64,000 bases of DNA from Bacillus zhangzhouensis (lineage in GTDB: Bacteria; Bacillota; Bacilli; Bacillales; Bacillaceae), in contig NZ_JOTP01000005.1 in the NCBI RefSeq assembly GCF_000715205.1, positions 62,001-126,000 on the forward strand, written 5' to 3'. Within the stretch, counting starts at the first letter, position 1. Each line of letters starts with the position of its first letter. This document shows, in pieces, positions 7,858 through 17,594 of this stretch. Below the pieces are notes generated by a model. That model did not search any database. It had not been told where the DNA came from and was given only the letters and a program-made list of their open reading frames with translations. Made by a program: the position numbers and the translations under genes.

Positions 7858-9144
7858 ATGAGCAGATTAAAGAAAATGTTCGGGGACATGGATGTCACAA
7901 GAGATTTATTGCTCCTCCTCACGATTGGTGGATTATACGCACTGGCGATTGCGCTTTCGAATACGTTTGTGAACGTGTATTTATGGAAACAGTCTGGGAA
8001 ATTCACAGATCTTGCGATTTATAACTTGGCGATTGTTGTGCTTCAGCCCATTACCTTTTTATTCGCTGGTCGGCTCGCTAAAAAAATAGATCGGGCGTTT
8101 GTTCTTCGTTTTGGTGTGATCTTCTTAGCGGCTTTTTACTTAATTGTTTTAATAGCAGGAGAACACGCGGCGGCGCGGCTTGTTTTATTAGGGAGTGTCC
8201 TTGGGATCGGCTATGGTTTTTATTGGCTTGCTTTTAACGTGCTCACCTTTGAAATCACAGAGCCTGAAACAAGAGATTTCTTTAATGGATTTCTAGGTGT
8301 CCTCACCTCTACAGCTGGCATGATCGGTCCACTGATCGCGGGTATTGTCATTTCTCAATTAACAGATGATACGGGCTATACAGTGATTTTTACTTTATCG
8401 CTAATTTTGTTTTCATTAGCGGTTGTGATGAGTTTTTTCCTGAAGAGAAGGCAGTCAAAAGGAAAATTTATGATCAAGCAAATTTGGAAAGAACGCCATG
8501 CGGATGAGAATTGGCGTAAGATTACAACGGCTCACTTTTTTCAAGGGCTTCGTGAAGGCGTGTTTGTCTTTTTAATTAGTGTCTTTGTGTTTATTGCAAC
8601 AAATAGTGAGCTTGCTCTAGGGACATTTGGTTTGGTGAATTCAGGTGTTGCCTTTTTTGCTTATTTCTTCGCTACACGTTTGATTAAGAAAAAATGGCGG
8701 AAGAAAGCCATTATGCTTGGCGGGCTTATTTTATACGGCGCTTTATTTCTGATTGTATTTCAATTGTCCTATGTATCGCTTCTTATGTATGCAGTGGCCA
8801 TAGCGATAGGGTATCCGCTCCTTCTTGTTCCGTATGTATCCTTAACGTATGATGTGATCGGTCATGCTAGGTATGCAAGAAAAGCCCGAATTGAATATAT
8901 TGTGGTGAGAGAGCTATTTTTAAATGCCGGCCGTATTTGTTCCATTGTCTTGTTTCTTTTGTCTGTCACCCTACTAGGTGATGAGCTCGGCATTCCTGCT
9001 TCACTTGTTGTGCTTGGAGCGGGGCACACACTCATTTATTATTTTGTGAAAGATATTCATTTAAAAGAGAAAACAGCGGATATGAAAGAGGCTGACGGTC
9101 AAAAGCCAGTATCTCAAACGAACCTTATTAAGGGAGAAAGGTAA
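7858..9144 (+). CDS. yqgE: YqgE, major facilitator superfamily transporter
   Basis: About 428 residues with 12 predicted membrane helices arranged 6+6 around a basic central loop (about 200-225). The start at 7858 is chosen because AAAGGAG is 10 bases upstream; the ATG at 7849 would be only one base from it. The helix 2-3 loop carries AGRLAKKIDRAF, a degenerate MFS loop motif. Substrate unknown. B. subtilis YqgE (about 430 residues) occupies the same place between sodA and pbpA. Confidence 0.87.
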   Translation: MSRLKKMFGDMDVTRDLLLLLTIGGLYALAIALSNTFVNVYLWKQSGKFTDLAIYNLAIVVLQPITFLFAGRLAKKIDRAFVLRFGVIFLAAFYLIVLIAGEHAAARLVLLGSVLGIGYGFYWLAFNVLTFEITEPETRDFFNGFLGVLTSTAGMIGPLIAGIVISQLTDDTGYTVIFTLSLILFSLAVVMSFFLKRRQSKGKFMIKQIWKERHADENWRKITTAHFFQGLREGVFVFLISVFVFIATNSELALGTFGLVNSGVAFFAYFFATRLIKKKWRKKAIMLGGLILYGALFLIVFQLSYVSLLMYAVAIAIGYPLLLVPYVSLTYDVIGHARYARKARIEYIVVRELFLNAGRICSIVLFLLSVTLLGDELGIPASLVVLGAGHTLIYYFVKDIHLKEKTADMKEADGQKPVSQTNLIKGER

Positions 9145-9205
9145 AATTTCTTACCAATGGAACATCAAATTTCTAGATAAATAATAGAAAAACCGCTAAA
9201 ATGAT

Positions 9206-9250
9206 GATGGCACCTTTTATACACAAAAAGGGGTGCCATTTCTTTCTTGA
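9206..9250 (+). terminator. Terminator between yqgE and pbpA
   Basis: ATGGCACC (9207-9214) and GGTGCCAT (9232-9239) perfect arms followed by a T-rich stretch. It overlaps a spurious upstream ATG of the pbpA frame, which supports the later pbpA start. Confidence 0.7.
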
Positions 9251-9266
9251 TAGAAAAGGTGATGTG

Positions 9267-11402
9267 ATGAGAAACAAGAAAAACAAAAAAGACGCGAAGG
9301 AAGGGCGCAAAACACTTCCAATCCGGCTGAATTTATTATTTTTAGCTGCGTTCATTATTTTTACTGGTGTTGTAGTAAGACTTGGGTTTGTGCAGATTGT
9401 CAATGGAGAAGATTATAAAAAGCAGGCAGAAAAACAAGAAGATGTGAATGTCAGCTCATCTGCTCCGCGCGGAAAAATTTATGATCGAAACTATAACACG
9501 ATTGTCAGCAATAAAGCGCTAAATGCCATTACATATACGAGAACTTCGACGACTTCACAAGAAGAGCGGCTCAAAGTGGCAGCAAAATTAGCGGATATGA
9601 TTCATGTGAGCACGAAAAAAATTACAGATCGTGACAAAAAAGATTTTTGGATCTTAACGCATCCGAATGAAGCAAAAAAGCTTGTTCAAAAGGAATCAGG
9701 ATTAAAGGGTGACGATAAGGTTTCTGATGATAAACTATATGAGCTTCAACTGAAACGCATCACAGACAAGGAATTAAATCAACTGACGAAAAAAGATTTA
9801 CAAGTGCTAGCGATTAAAAGGCAGATGGATGCAGGCTATGCACTCACGCCTCAATTCATTAAAAATGAAGATGTGAAGCCAAGCGAAATTGCTTACGTCT
9901 CTGAGCATTTGGACGAGCTGCCTGGCGTTGATGTTACGACAGACTGGTCACGCAGCTATCCTTATAAAGGACTGCTCCGCAGTATGCTCGGCAGTGTATC
10001 CTCAAGTGATGAAGGTCTTCCGCAGTCACTCCTTGAACATTATCTATCACTCGGCTACAGCCGAAATGACCGTGTAGGAAAAAGCTATCTTGAATATCAA
10101 TATGAAGATGTCTTGCAGGGCCAAAAGGAAAAAGAACAGAGTACAACCGATAAACAGGGCAATGTCACAAGCTCTAAAGTCTTAACAGAAGGAAAGAGCG
10201 GGAAAGATCTTGTGCTGACAATTGATATACAGCTGCAAAAAGCAGTTGAAAAAATCATTGAAAAGAACTTGAGAAGTGCGAAGCAAAGAGGTGGAACAGA
10301 GCTTCTTGACCGTGCGTTTGTTGTGATGATGGACCCGAGAAATGGAGAGGTTCTCTCGGTTGCGGGTAAACAGATTACAAACAAAAACGGAAAATACAAA
10401 TTCGATGACTACGCACTAGGAACGATGACATCATCGTATGCGATGGGATCAGCAGTGAAAGGGGCAACTGTACTGACAGGATATAAAACAGGTGTTCTCC
10501 ACATTGGAAGTACCCAATATGATGAACCGCTCTATATCGCGCAGTCACCGCCAAAGAAATCCTATCAAAATATGGGACTCATTAATGATTTAACGGCACT
10601 AGAGCGTTCGTCAAACGTATATATGTTCAAAACAGCGATTGCCATTGGGAAAGGGGAATATCGTAAGAATCAGCCGCTCCCAATTGATACGAAAGCATTT
10701 GATACGTTCCGTTACAATTTCAGTAAATTTGGTCTTGGGGTTGAAACGGGTATCGATCTACCAAACGAAGCAACTGGCTACCGAGGAACGTCTACACAAT
10801 CTGGTCTCTTACTTGACTATGCGATTGGACAATATGACACGTTTACACCGCTGCAAATGGCGCAGTACGTCTCAACGATCGCAAATGGCGGTTACCGTTT
10901 ACGCCCTCAGCTAGTAAAAGAAGTCAGAGAGCCCGATCCGCAGCGCGGCATTGGAGCCGTGACGGAATCCGTTAAGCCAGATGTATTGAATAAACTTGAT
11001 ATGACAAGTGATGAGATCAAGCGTGTACAGCAAGGCTTCAAGCTTGTGATGCAAAATCCAAGAGGGACAGCCTATGCAAACTTTGGCAACAAAAAGTACA
11101 ATCCAGCTGGCAAAACAGGGACAGCTCAATCATTCTATGACGGCCCAATTAAAAGCAAACGTGGCACACCGACATATAACACAACACTTGTTGCGTATGC
11201 GCCTGCTGATAACCCAGAAGTGGCCATTTCAGTCGTCGTGCCGTGGGTGTATCAAGACTACAACCAGCGTTATCCGATTACGAATGATATTGGTGAACAA
11301 GTATTAGACAAATACTTTGAACTAAAATCAAAACAAGAAAGCAACGATACACAAGCGAAAAACAAAAATAAAATTGAAAATGAAGCAGAAACAAATGACT
11401 AG
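9267..11402 (+). CDS. pbpA: Penicillin-binding protein 2A (class B transpeptidase) PbpA
   Basis: 711 residues, close to the 716 of B. subtilis PbpA (YqgF). The ATG at 9267 follows AAAAGGTGATGTG; earlier in-frame ATGs sit inside a terminator. An N-terminal lysine-rich cytosolic tail is followed by one membrane helix (about 20-40), a dimerisation domain and the transpeptidase domain. Catalytic motifs: S395 in GSAVK, SSN near 448, and K616-T-G. It crosslinks lateral-wall peptidoglycan with the elongation complex and is needed for spore outgrowth in B. subtilis. The C-terminal tail is rich in K, N and E. Confidence 0.95.
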   Translation: MRNKKNKKDAKEGRKTLPIRLNLLFLAAFIIFTGVVVRLGFVQIVNGEDYKKQAEKQEDVNVSSSAPRGKIYDRNYNTIVSNKALNAITYTRTSTTSQEERLKVAAKLADMIHVSTKKITDRDKKDFWILTHPNEAKKLVQKESGLKGDDKVSDDKLYELQLKRITDKELNQLTKKDLQVLAIKRQMDAGYALTPQFIKNEDVKPSEIAYVSEHLDELPGVDVTTDWSRSYPYKGLLRSMLGSVSSSDEGLPQSLLEHYLSLGYSRNDRVGKSYLEYQYEDVLQGQKEKEQSTTDKQGNVTSSKVLTEGKSGKDLVLTIDIQLQKAVEKIIEKNLRSAKQRGGTELLDRAFVVMMDPRNGEVLSVAGKQITNKNGKYKFDDYALGTMTSSYAMGSAVKGATVLTGYKTGVLHIGSTQYDEPLYIAQSPPKKSYQNMGLINDLTALERSSNVYMFKTAIAIGKGEYRKNQPLPIDTKAFDTFRYNFSKFGLGVETGIDLPNEATGYRGTSTQSGLLLDYAIGQYDTFTPLQMAQYVSTIANGGYRLRPQLVKEVREPDPQRGIGAVTESVKPDVLNKLDMTSDEIKRVQQGFKLVMQNPRGTAYANFGNKKYNPAGKTGTAQSFYDGPIKSKRGTPTYNTTLVAYAPADNPEVAISVVVPWVYQDYNQRYPITNDIGEQVLDKYFELKSKQESNDTQAKNKNKIENEAETND

Positions 11403-11415
11403 ACCTTTCCTAGGT

Positions 11416-11447
11416 AAAAACGCTCACTTTTTGTGGGCGTTTTTTTA
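11416..11447 (+). terminator. Terminator after pbpA
   Basis: AAAAACGCTCAC and GTGGGCGTTTTTTT arms around a T-rich loop. Confidence 0.88.
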
Positions 11448-11504
11448 TGTTTTCTTCACACTTTTCGATATAAATTGACAAAAATCATAAAAAACTCCGC
11501 AAGA

Positions 11505-11555
11505 TCTCTACAAAACTTCGACATTTACAAAACCTTAACATTCCATTTAAACGAA
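11505..11555 (+). promoter_or_regulatory. Candidate PhoP-binding repeats upstream of pstS
   Basis: TT(A/C)ACA-like hexamers recur with an 11-bp period: TCTACA (11507), TCGACA (11518), TTTACA (11524) with TTAACA (11535) 11 bp on, and TTTAAAC at 11546. Tandem six-base repeats at helical-turn spacing are the known Pho-box design of B. subtilis pstS. They lie about 65-110 bases upstream of the gene. Confidence 0.6.
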
Positions 11556-11616
11556 ATTAATAAAGAACCTTTAATGTATTACTCGTAGGACAAATTATTC
11601 AGGGGGTATTCTTGAA

Positions 11617-12534
11617 ATGAAAAAGAACAAATTATGGCTGCTTACTTTCCTTACTATCGCATTGTTAGCATTCGTCACAGCATGCGGAAACAGCAGCTCA
11701 AGCGGAGATTCAAAAGACAGTAAAGGAAATGCTTCAAACAAAGATGAGGCATCAGGTTCCATTACCATCTCAGGATCATCTGCGATGCAGCCTTTAGTTC
11801 TTGCGGCAGCAGAAAAATTCATGGATAAACATCCAAAAGCCGATATTCAAGTACAAGCCGGTGGTTCTGGAACAGGACTTTCTCAAGTATCAGAAGGATC
11901 TGTACAAATTGGTAACTCGGATGTATTCGCAGAAGAGAAAGACGGAATCGACGCAAAAGCTTTAAAAGACCACAAAGTAGCAGTTGTTGGAATGGCAGCA
12001 GCTGTAAACCCTGAAGTTGGTGTCAAAGACATCACAAAGGACGAATTGAAAAAAATCTTCACTGGCGAAATCAAAAACTGGAAAGAGATTGGCGGGAAAG
12101 ACCAAAAAATCACACTTGTCAACAGACCTGACTCTTCAGGAACTCGTGCAACATTTGTGAAATATGCACTTGATGGTGCGACACCTGCAGAAGGAATCAC
12201 AGAAGATTCTTCAAACACAGTGAAAAAACTGATTGCAGAAACACCAGGTGCGATTGGATACCTAGCATTCTCTTATTTAACAGATGACAAAATTACACCG
12301 CTTAGCATTGATGGTGTGAAACCAGAAGAAAGCAATGTAGAAAGCGGTAAATATACAATTTGGGCATATGAGCACTCTTATACAAAAGGTGAACCAGAAG
12401 GTTTAGCAAAACAATTTTTAGATTATCTCATGAGTGACGAAGTACAAAAAGAAATCGTAAAAGACCAAGGCTACATCTCAGTTTCTAATATGAAAGTAGA
12501 AAGAGACGCAACAGGCAAACAAACTGATAAGTAA
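11617..12534 (+). CDS. pstS: Phosphate-binding lipoprotein PstS
   Basis: 305 residues, the solute receptor of the high-affinity phosphate ABC importer. The signal peptide ends in a lipobox, VTAC, with the lipid-modified cysteine at residue 23, followed by a serine-rich linker. Phosphate-binding loops of the PstS family are visible: SGSSAMQPL near 50, GGSGTGL near 83, and DSSGTRATF near 172. Preceded by AGGGGG and, further up, by Pho-type repeats, so expression should rise on phosphate starvation via PhoPR. First gene of the pst operon. Confidence 0.97.
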   Translation: MKKNKLWLLTFLTIALLAFVTACGNSSSSGDSKDSKGNASNKDEASGSITISGSSAMQPLVLAAAEKFMDKHPKADIQVQAGGSGTGLSQVSEGSVQIGNSDVFAEEKDGIDAKALKDHKVAVVGMAAAVNPEVGVKDITKDELKKIFTGEIKNWKEIGGKDQKITLVNRPDSSGTRATFVKYALDGATPAEGITEDSSNTVKKLIAETPGAIGYLAFSYLTDDKITPLSIDGVKPEESNVESGKYTIWAYEHSYTKGEPEGLAKQFLDYLMSDEVQKEIVKDQGYISVSNMKVERDATGKQTDK

Positions 12535-12613
12535 GAGGTCTTGAATTGCTGATGAAGGAAAAGTGGAGCTTTTCACTTTTCCTTTTATGACATTCATAGG
12601 AGTGTAGAAAAAG

Positions 12614-13540
12614 ATGAAGCAGATAGAACAGACAGAAGCGAGCGATCGACTGATCAGCTCGAAGAAAAATAGGCAAATGGATGAAGTAAGGGGAAGTATT
12701 TTGGTGAGATTTTGCGCATTCTTAATGATTGCTGTATCAATCGCCATCACGATCTTCCTTGGTATTAAGGGTTTACAATCTTTCATCGTAAATGGTGTAA
12801 GCCCAATTGAGTTCTTAACCAGTATCAATTGGAACCCAACAGCAGAAAACCCTCAATACGGCGCATTTCCATTTATCTTTGGATCAATCGCCGTCACGCT
12901 CCTATCGGCACTCATTGCAGCACCGCTAGGCATAGCAGGAGCGATCTTTATGACAGAAATTGCACCTGCATGGGGCCGGAAAATTCTTCAGCCAGTGATT
13001 GAATTGCTTGTAGGGATTCCATCCGTTGTTTACGGATTCATAGGTCTTACAGTATTGGTGCCTTTTATTGGACATTTCAAGTCAAGTGGCTCAGGGCATA
13101 GTGTATTAGCAGGAACGATTGTCCTGTCTATTATGATTCTGCCAACCGTTACATCCATTGCAACGGATGCAATGGCTTCACTTCCAAAAAGTTTACGTGA
13201 GGGATCGTATGCGTTAGGCGCAACAAGATGGCAAACGATCAGACGTGTTCTTGTACCAGCAGCGCTTCCGACGTTAATGACAGCGGTCGTGCTTGGAATG
13301 GCAAGAGCATTTGGAGAAGCCCTTGCCGTTCAGATGGTCATTGGAAACACGCGTAATCTACCAGAGAGCATTATGGACACAGCTGGTACATTAACAACCA
13401 TTATTACGTTAAACATGGGTCACACAACGTATGGAAGTGTTGAAAACAATACACTTTGGTCAATGGGACTTGTCCTTCTAGTTGTATCATTTATGTTCAT
13501 ACTCATTATCAGATACTTGTCATCTAGGAGGAAGATTTAA
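12614..13540 (+). CDS. pstC: Phosphate ABC transporter permease PstC
   Basis: 308 residues with six membrane helices after a hydrophilic N-terminal stretch of about 30 residues. The ABC EAA loop reads EGSYALGATRWQTIRRVLVPAA (split: EGSYALGATRWQT, then IRRVLVPAA) near 195-216, the coupling site for PstB. Pairs with PstA to form the channel. Its stop shares a base with the pstA start (TAATG), so translation is coupled. About 80 bases from pstS; the gap has an ACTTTTCC-type small repeat but no clear terminator. Confidence 0.95.
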   Translation: MKQIEQTEASDRLISSKKNRQMDEVRGSILVRFCAFLMIAVSIAITIFLGIKGLQSFIVNGVSPIEFLTSINWNPTAENPQYGAFPFIFGSIAVTLLSALIAAPLGIAGAIFMTEIAPAWGRKILQPVIELLVGIPSVVYGFIGLTVLVPFIGHFKSSGSGHSVLAGTIVLSIMILPTVTSIATDAMASLPKSLREGSYALGATRWQTIRRVLVPAALPTLMTAVVLGMARAFGEALAVQMVIGNTRNLPESIMDTAGTLTTIITLNMGHTTYGSVENNTLWSMGLVLLVVSFMFILIIRYLSSRRKI

Positions 13541-14424
13541 TGAATAGCAAAATGACCGATCGTTTTGCCACATTTGTTTTTGGATTATGTGCCGCCATTA
13601 TTACGGCGATTCTTGTTGGTTTGTTTTCTTATATCATTTTCAACGGTGCAAAAGAATTAAACTTTGACTTTTTGACAACTCGCTCAAGTGCAATTGGCTC
13701 TGGCGGCGGAATTCGGGATCAGCTGTTTAACTCGTTTTACATTCTATTTATTACAATGCTGATCACAGTGCCTCTTGGTGTTGGCGGCGGAGTGTACATG
13801 GCGGAATATGCACCTCAAAACAAAGTCACAGATTTTATTCGTACATGTATTGAAGTGCTATCGTCACTTCCTTCTATTGTCATCGGCATGTTTGGTTTAC
13901 TGATGTTTGTTAATTTAACAGGCTGGGGCTATACGATCATCGGAGGAGCCCTTGCGCTCACTGTATTTAACTTACCAGTGATGGTCAGGGTGACAGAAGA
14001 CGCGCTTCGATCAGTACCGAAGGATCAAAAGGAAGCATCACTTGCGCTCGGTGTGACAAAGTGGCATACAGTCAAGACGGTCCTCATTCCAGGTGCGCTT
14101 CCGTCTATTATCACCGGTGCGATTTTAGCATCAGGAAGAGTTTTTGGTGAGGCGGCTGCCCTTCTTTTCACAGCAGGTCTCTCAACACCGCGTCTTGATT
14201 TTACAAACTGGAGTCCGTTTTCTGATACGTCACCACTGAATATTTTTAGACCGGCTGAAACATTAGCCGTTCATATATGGAACGTCAATACGCAAGGGAT
14301 CATTCCAGATGCAGAGGCCATTGCAAATGGCGCATCAGCGGTACTTGTGCTTTCAGTCTTAGTGTTCAACTTAGCAGCTAGATGGCTTGGTTCATTTATT
14401 CATAAGAAGCTTACGTCAAAATAA
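13540..14424 (+). CDS. pstA: Phosphate ABC transporter permease PstA
   Basis: 294 residues, six membrane helices, with the EAA loop at KEASLALGVTKWHTVKTV near 165-183. Partner of PstC in the phosphate channel. The start overlaps the pstC stop by one base and the ribosome site AGGAGGAAGA lies within the pstC end. The length and helix pattern match the family. Confidence 0.95.
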   Translation: MNSKMTDRFATFVFGLCAAIITAILVGLFSYIIFNGAKELNFDFLTTRSSAIGSGGGIRDQLFNSFYILFITMLITVPLGVGGGVYMAEYAPQNKVTDFIRTCIEVLSSLPSIVIGMFGLLMFVNLTGWGYTIIGGALALTVFNLPVMVRVTEDALRSVPKDQKEASLALGVTKWHTVKTVLIPGALPSIITGAILASGRVFGEAAALLFTAGLSTPRLDFTNWSPFSDTSPLNIFRPAETLAVHIWNVNTQGIIPDAEAIANGASAVLVLSVLVFNLAARWLGSFIHKKLTSK

Positions 14425-14447
14425 ATTGAGAGAGGTGTGAAGGGGAT

Positions 14448-15260
14448 ATGGTTCAAATGCTGGCAGAAAAAAAAGAGATTGCAGCAAAAAAGGCTCCACT
14501 TCAATCGGAACAGATTTTACAGGTGCAGGATTTAAGCATTTATTATGGTGAAAAAAGAGCGGTCAATCAAATATCATTCGAAATTGAGAAGAACGCTATT
14601 ACGGCATTGATTGGCCCATCAGGCTGCGGGAAATCAACCTTTTTACGCAGCATTAACCGCATGAATGATTTGATTCCAGGTGCGAGAAGTGAAGGGGCGA
14701 TCATGTACGAAGGATTGAATATTTTAGATGATCGCATTAATGTGGTGAATTTAAGAAGAGAAATCGGCATGGTCTTCCAAAAGCCAAATCCCTTTCCTAA
14801 ATCAATCTACAACAACATTACGCATGCGTTAAAATATGCGGGTGAAAAAAGAAAATCAGTGCTTGATGATGCGGTAGAGGAAAGCTTAACAAAGGCAGCG
14901 CTATGGGATGAGGTCAAAGACCGTCTGCACCGCTCTGCATTGTCATTATCAGGTGGTCAGCAGCAGCGCCTTTGTATTGCACGTACACTTGCGATGAAGC
15001 CTAGCGTGCTTCTATTAGATGAACCTGCTTCCGCTCTAGACCCGATCTCAAATGCGAAAATTGAAGAACTACTTACAGAATTAAAAAATGATTATTCAAT
15101 CGTCATTGTGACACACAACATGCAGCAGGCGCTTCGTGTATCTGACCGTACAGCCTTTTTCCTAAACGGTGATTTAGTGGAATACGATGCTACAGAACGT
15201 ATCTTTACACGTCCTGCGCAGCAAAAAACAGAAGACTATATCAATGGTCGATTTGGATAA
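14448..15260 (+). CDS. pstBA: Phosphate ABC transporter ATPase PstB1
   Basis: 270 residues. ABC ATPase motifs are complete: Walker [10 protein letters not shown] near 56, Q-loop FQKPNPF near 105, signature LSGGQQQR near 168, Walker [13 protein letters not shown] near 187, and switch histidine in VTHNMQQA near 221. The FQKPNPFP Q-loop is typical of PstB. One of two consecutive ATPase genes, as in B. subtilis; the pair probably arose by duplication, with about 12 bases between them. Confidence 0.95.
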   Translation: MVQMLAEKKEIAAKKAPLQSEQILQVQDLSIYYGEKRAVNQISFEIEKNAITALIGPSGCGKSTFLRSINRMNDLIPGARSEGAIMYEGLNILDDRINVVNLRREIGMVFQKPNPFPKSIYNNITHALKYAGEKRKSVLDDAVEESLTKAALWDEVKDRLHRSALSLSGGQQQRLCIARTLAMKPSVLLLDEPASALDPISNAKIEELLTELKNDYSIVIVTHNMQQALRVSDRTAFFLNGDLVEYDATERIFTRPAQQKTEDYINGRFG

Positions 15261-15275
15261 GGCGGGTGGATTTTG

Positions 15276-16058
15276 ATGAATGCAGTAGCAACTGAAACAG
15301 CCAAAAAAGAAGTGTTTCGTGTGAATGATATGAACCTATGGTACGGGCAGCATCACGCACTGAAACAGATTAATTTAGACATTAGAGAGCATGAAGTCAC
15401 AGCGATTATCGGACCATCAGGCTGCGGGAAGTCAACATTTATTAAGACCTTGAATCTCATGGTCAAAACAGTGCCAGGTGTGAAAATCACAGGGGATATG
15501 ATGTATAACGGTGACAATATTTTAAAAGGCCGTGTCGATTTAGTAGAACTGCGTAAAAACGTCGGGATGGTGTTTCAAAAAGGGAATCCATTCCCTCAGT
15601 CTATTTTTGATAATGTCGTATATGGCCCAAGAATTCATGGAGTGAAGAGCAAGCAGCAATTGAAAGAAATCGCTGAAAAAGCGCTTCGTGATGTCGCACT
15701 TTGGGATGAAGTAAAAGATCGTTTAAGTGCGCCAGCATTAGGTCTTTCCGGCGGTCAGCAGCAGCGCCTTTGTATCGCAAGAGCGATTGCTACAAGCCCA
15801 GACATCTTATTAATGGATGAACCAACATCAGCACTTGATCCTGTTTCAACATTAAAGATCGAAGAATTGATTATGAAATTGAAGGAGAAATACACGATTG
15901 CTATTGTGACGCACAACATGCAGCAAGCGGCAAGGGTATCAGATCGAACAGCCTTCTTCTTGATGGGGGAGCTTGTTGAGGTCAATGATACAAATGTAAT
16001 GTTCTCACAGCCAAACGATCAAAGAACGAATGATTATATATCTGGACGATTTGGATAA
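15276..16058 (+). CDS. pstBB: Phosphate ABC transporter ATPase PstB2
   Basis: 260 residues with full ABC motifs: Walker [11 protein letters not shown]-loop FQKGNPFPQ, signature LSGGQQQR, Walker [14 protein letters not shown] and VTHNMQQA. The ATG at 15276 is chosen over the adjacent TTG at 15273 because GGCGGGTGG then has six-base spacing. Last gene of the pst operon, closed by a very strong terminator. It differs from PstB1 in the Q-loop (G for P) and the central helical segment. Confidence 0.93.
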   Translation: MNAVATETAKKEVFRVNDMNLWYGQHHALKQINLDIREHEVTAIIGPSGCGKSTFIKTLNLMVKTVPGVKITGDMMYNGDNILKGRVDLVELRKNVGMVFQKGNPFPQSIFDNVVYGPRIHGVKSKQQLKEIAEKALRDVALWDEVKDRLSAPALGLSGGQQQRLCIARAIATSPDILLMDEPTSALDPVSTLKIEELIMKLKEKYTIAIVTHNMQQAARVSDRTAFFLMGELVEVNDTNVMFSQPNDQRTNDYISGRFG

Positions 16059-16099
16059 CAAAAACCCCCTGGAGGTCAGCGCCGCCAGGGGGGTTTTTA
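16059..16099. terminator. Bidirectional terminator between pst operon and yqzC
   Basis: AAAAACCCCCTGG and CCAGGGGGGTTTTT arms around a 12-base loop; T-runs on both strands. It closes the pst operon and the convergent yqzD-yqzC pair. Confidence 0.92.
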
Positions 16100-16102
16100 T
16101 TG

Positions 16103-16603
16103 TTATTTTGTTAAGGCTTTGACGATTTGCTTGAACGTCATACCTGTTTTTAAGTTGAATTTGCCTGCGCGAATTTCTTTATGGTAGCCGGCGTCAATGA
16201 CGTAATCATTAAAATCTTTAGATGAGTTGATGATTCCGTCTTTTTCAAGCATGTCTGAAACATCACTTGTGCTCATACCGTTTTTAATCACGAATTTGAC
16301 TGATTTGCCTTTTGGCTTGTCCGTTGTTTGTTTATCATTCTTAGAATCGCCGTCTTCATTTGCCTTCAGCGCTTTTTCTTTATAATCAAGAAGCTGCTGA
16401 TACGTTTCACGACTGACGGATACTTCTTTTTTAGAGTCTAAATAGTTTTTCACGTCAGTGTCTGTCACTTTTGCTGCGAGGGTTTCTTTTGTCGTTGAAT
16501 CAGCTGCTGCTTCATCTTTTCCAGTGAGGAAAAATACGATGGCCAGAACACCAGTTGCAAGAATCATCCCCGCTGCAAAGGTTTGGATGCTTTTTTTCGT
16601 CAT
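16103..16603 (-). CDS. yqzC: YqzC, membrane-anchored protein with MltG-like C-terminal domain
   Basis: 166 residues. One N-terminal membrane helix (about 9-27), a linker rich in K, D, S and T, then a C-terminal domain (about 104-166: VKFVIKNGMSTSDVSDMLEKDGII and so on, cited in part) resembling the LysM-like entry domain of MltG/YceG proteins, without the catalytic domain. Extracytoplasmic location expected. B. subtilis YqzC is similar and adjacent to YqzD. It overlaps yqzD by four bases (ATGA), so the two are translationally coupled. Confidence 0.8.
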   Translation of the reverse strand: MTKKSIQTFAAGMILATGVLAIVFFLTGKDEAAADSTTKETLAAKVTDTDVKNYLDSKKEVSVSRETYQQLLDYKEKALKANEDGDSKNDKQTTDKPKGKSVKFVIKNGMSTSDVSDMLEKDGIINSSKDFNDYVIDAGYHKEIRAGKFNLKTGMTFKQIVKALTK

Positions 16604-16947
16604 ACAAGCACCCTCTCGTTGTCTTTAATGATCATGTTGACATCTTCTACAGACACATGCTCTGCGCGCGCAATCGCTTCAGGCGTCATGCCATTTTGAT
16701 GCTTTGAAATGATTTGTCTTGCAATGGATGGATCAATTTCTGAATGCTTGCGGACGACGATATTTGTTTCAAGTAATTCTTCTTCAAGAACCTTCATTTT
16801 CTTTTTCAGTTTATAGATTTCTTGCATTGCAGATAGTTGAAGTGTTTCAAGTTCCTGCTCTACTTCTTTAATCGGCTCTCTTTGAAAATATGAGAATGCG
16901 ATCAGTACAATACTGACAACTAGCAATCCGATAATTGCAATTTCCAT
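16600..16947 (-). CDS. yqzD: YqzD, membrane-anchored coiled-coil protein
   Basis: 115 residues: N-terminal membrane helix (about 2-18), a coiled coil (about 25-65, rich in E, L, K), and a small helical C-terminal segment that resembles a helix-turn-helix (EAIARAEHVSVEDVNMII near 90). Matches B. subtilis YqzD in size and position. Function unknown. First gene of the two-gene yqzD-yqzC unit; ribosome site AAAGGTGATGAA. Confidence 0.82.
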   Translation of the reverse strand: MEIAIIGLLVVSIVLIAFSYFQREPIKEVEQELETLQLSAMQEIYKLKKKMKVLEEELLETNIVVRKHSEIDPSIARQIISKHQNGMTPEAIARAEHVSVEDVNMIIKDNERVLV

Positions 16948-17196
16948 GTTTCATCACCTTTTATTCATATTTTAATGCTGAAAGCCAAAAAAGGCTCTCA
17001 TGATTGTTTCAGACAGTTTTCGACCCTTCTTTTTTATACCATAAAAAAGCTAGTTTCAAAAGGAATTGCTGAAGAAAATCACCTTTTTTTCATCATTTTT
17101 CTTTTTATATGTCAAACGAGTATGAAAACTTTGCTCGCTGTCAAAATAAAAGAAGCCTGACCGATCAAAAAAGCTGTGGATAGAAGAGGGGTTCTC

Positions 17197-17375
17197 ATGT
17201 ATACAGTACGACAAAGACCTGAGGTTTTATAGGGGAGCAGGCCATTTTTCATGAAATGATCGCGCGATATGGATCAGAACGCGGACGGATTGCACTGAAA
17301 ATGAAATTGATGAAAAAACATTCTAGCATTCCTAAGCTAGAAGTGGTATTATGGTTAGGTCTGAATGTGAATTGA
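17197..17375 (+). pseudogene. Probable frameshifted small gene remnant
   Basis: An ATG at 17197 with a good ribosome site (AGAAGAGGGG) opens a frame that stops after 11 codons at 17232. From 17232 a neighbouring frame reads 47 codons of protein-like sequence to 17375 (starting GEQAIFHEMIARYGSERGRI). Restoring one base near 17230 would join them into about 59 residues. B. subtilis has yqgL in this slot, so a yqgL relic is possible, but I cannot confirm homology. It could instead be chance. Confidence 0.35.
17321..17342. promoter_or_regulatory. Inverted repeat in the rpmGA promoter region
   Basis: TTCTAGC (17321-17327) and GCTAGAA (17336-17342), seven-base perfect arms with an eight-base loop, just upstream of a TATTAT -10-like hexamer (17347). 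No T-run follows. Possible operator. Confidence 0.3.
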
Positions 17376-17381
17376 TTTTAG

Positions 17382-17546
<165 letters not shown>

Positions 17547-17576
17547 GCAGCAGGGAATTTTCCTGCTGTTTTTTTA
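17547..17576 (+). terminator. Terminator after rpmGA
   Basis: GCAGCAGG and CCTGCTGT arms with a T-run, directly after the stop. Confidence 0.88.
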
Positions 17577-17594
17577 TGATGGAGGATGATCCGT

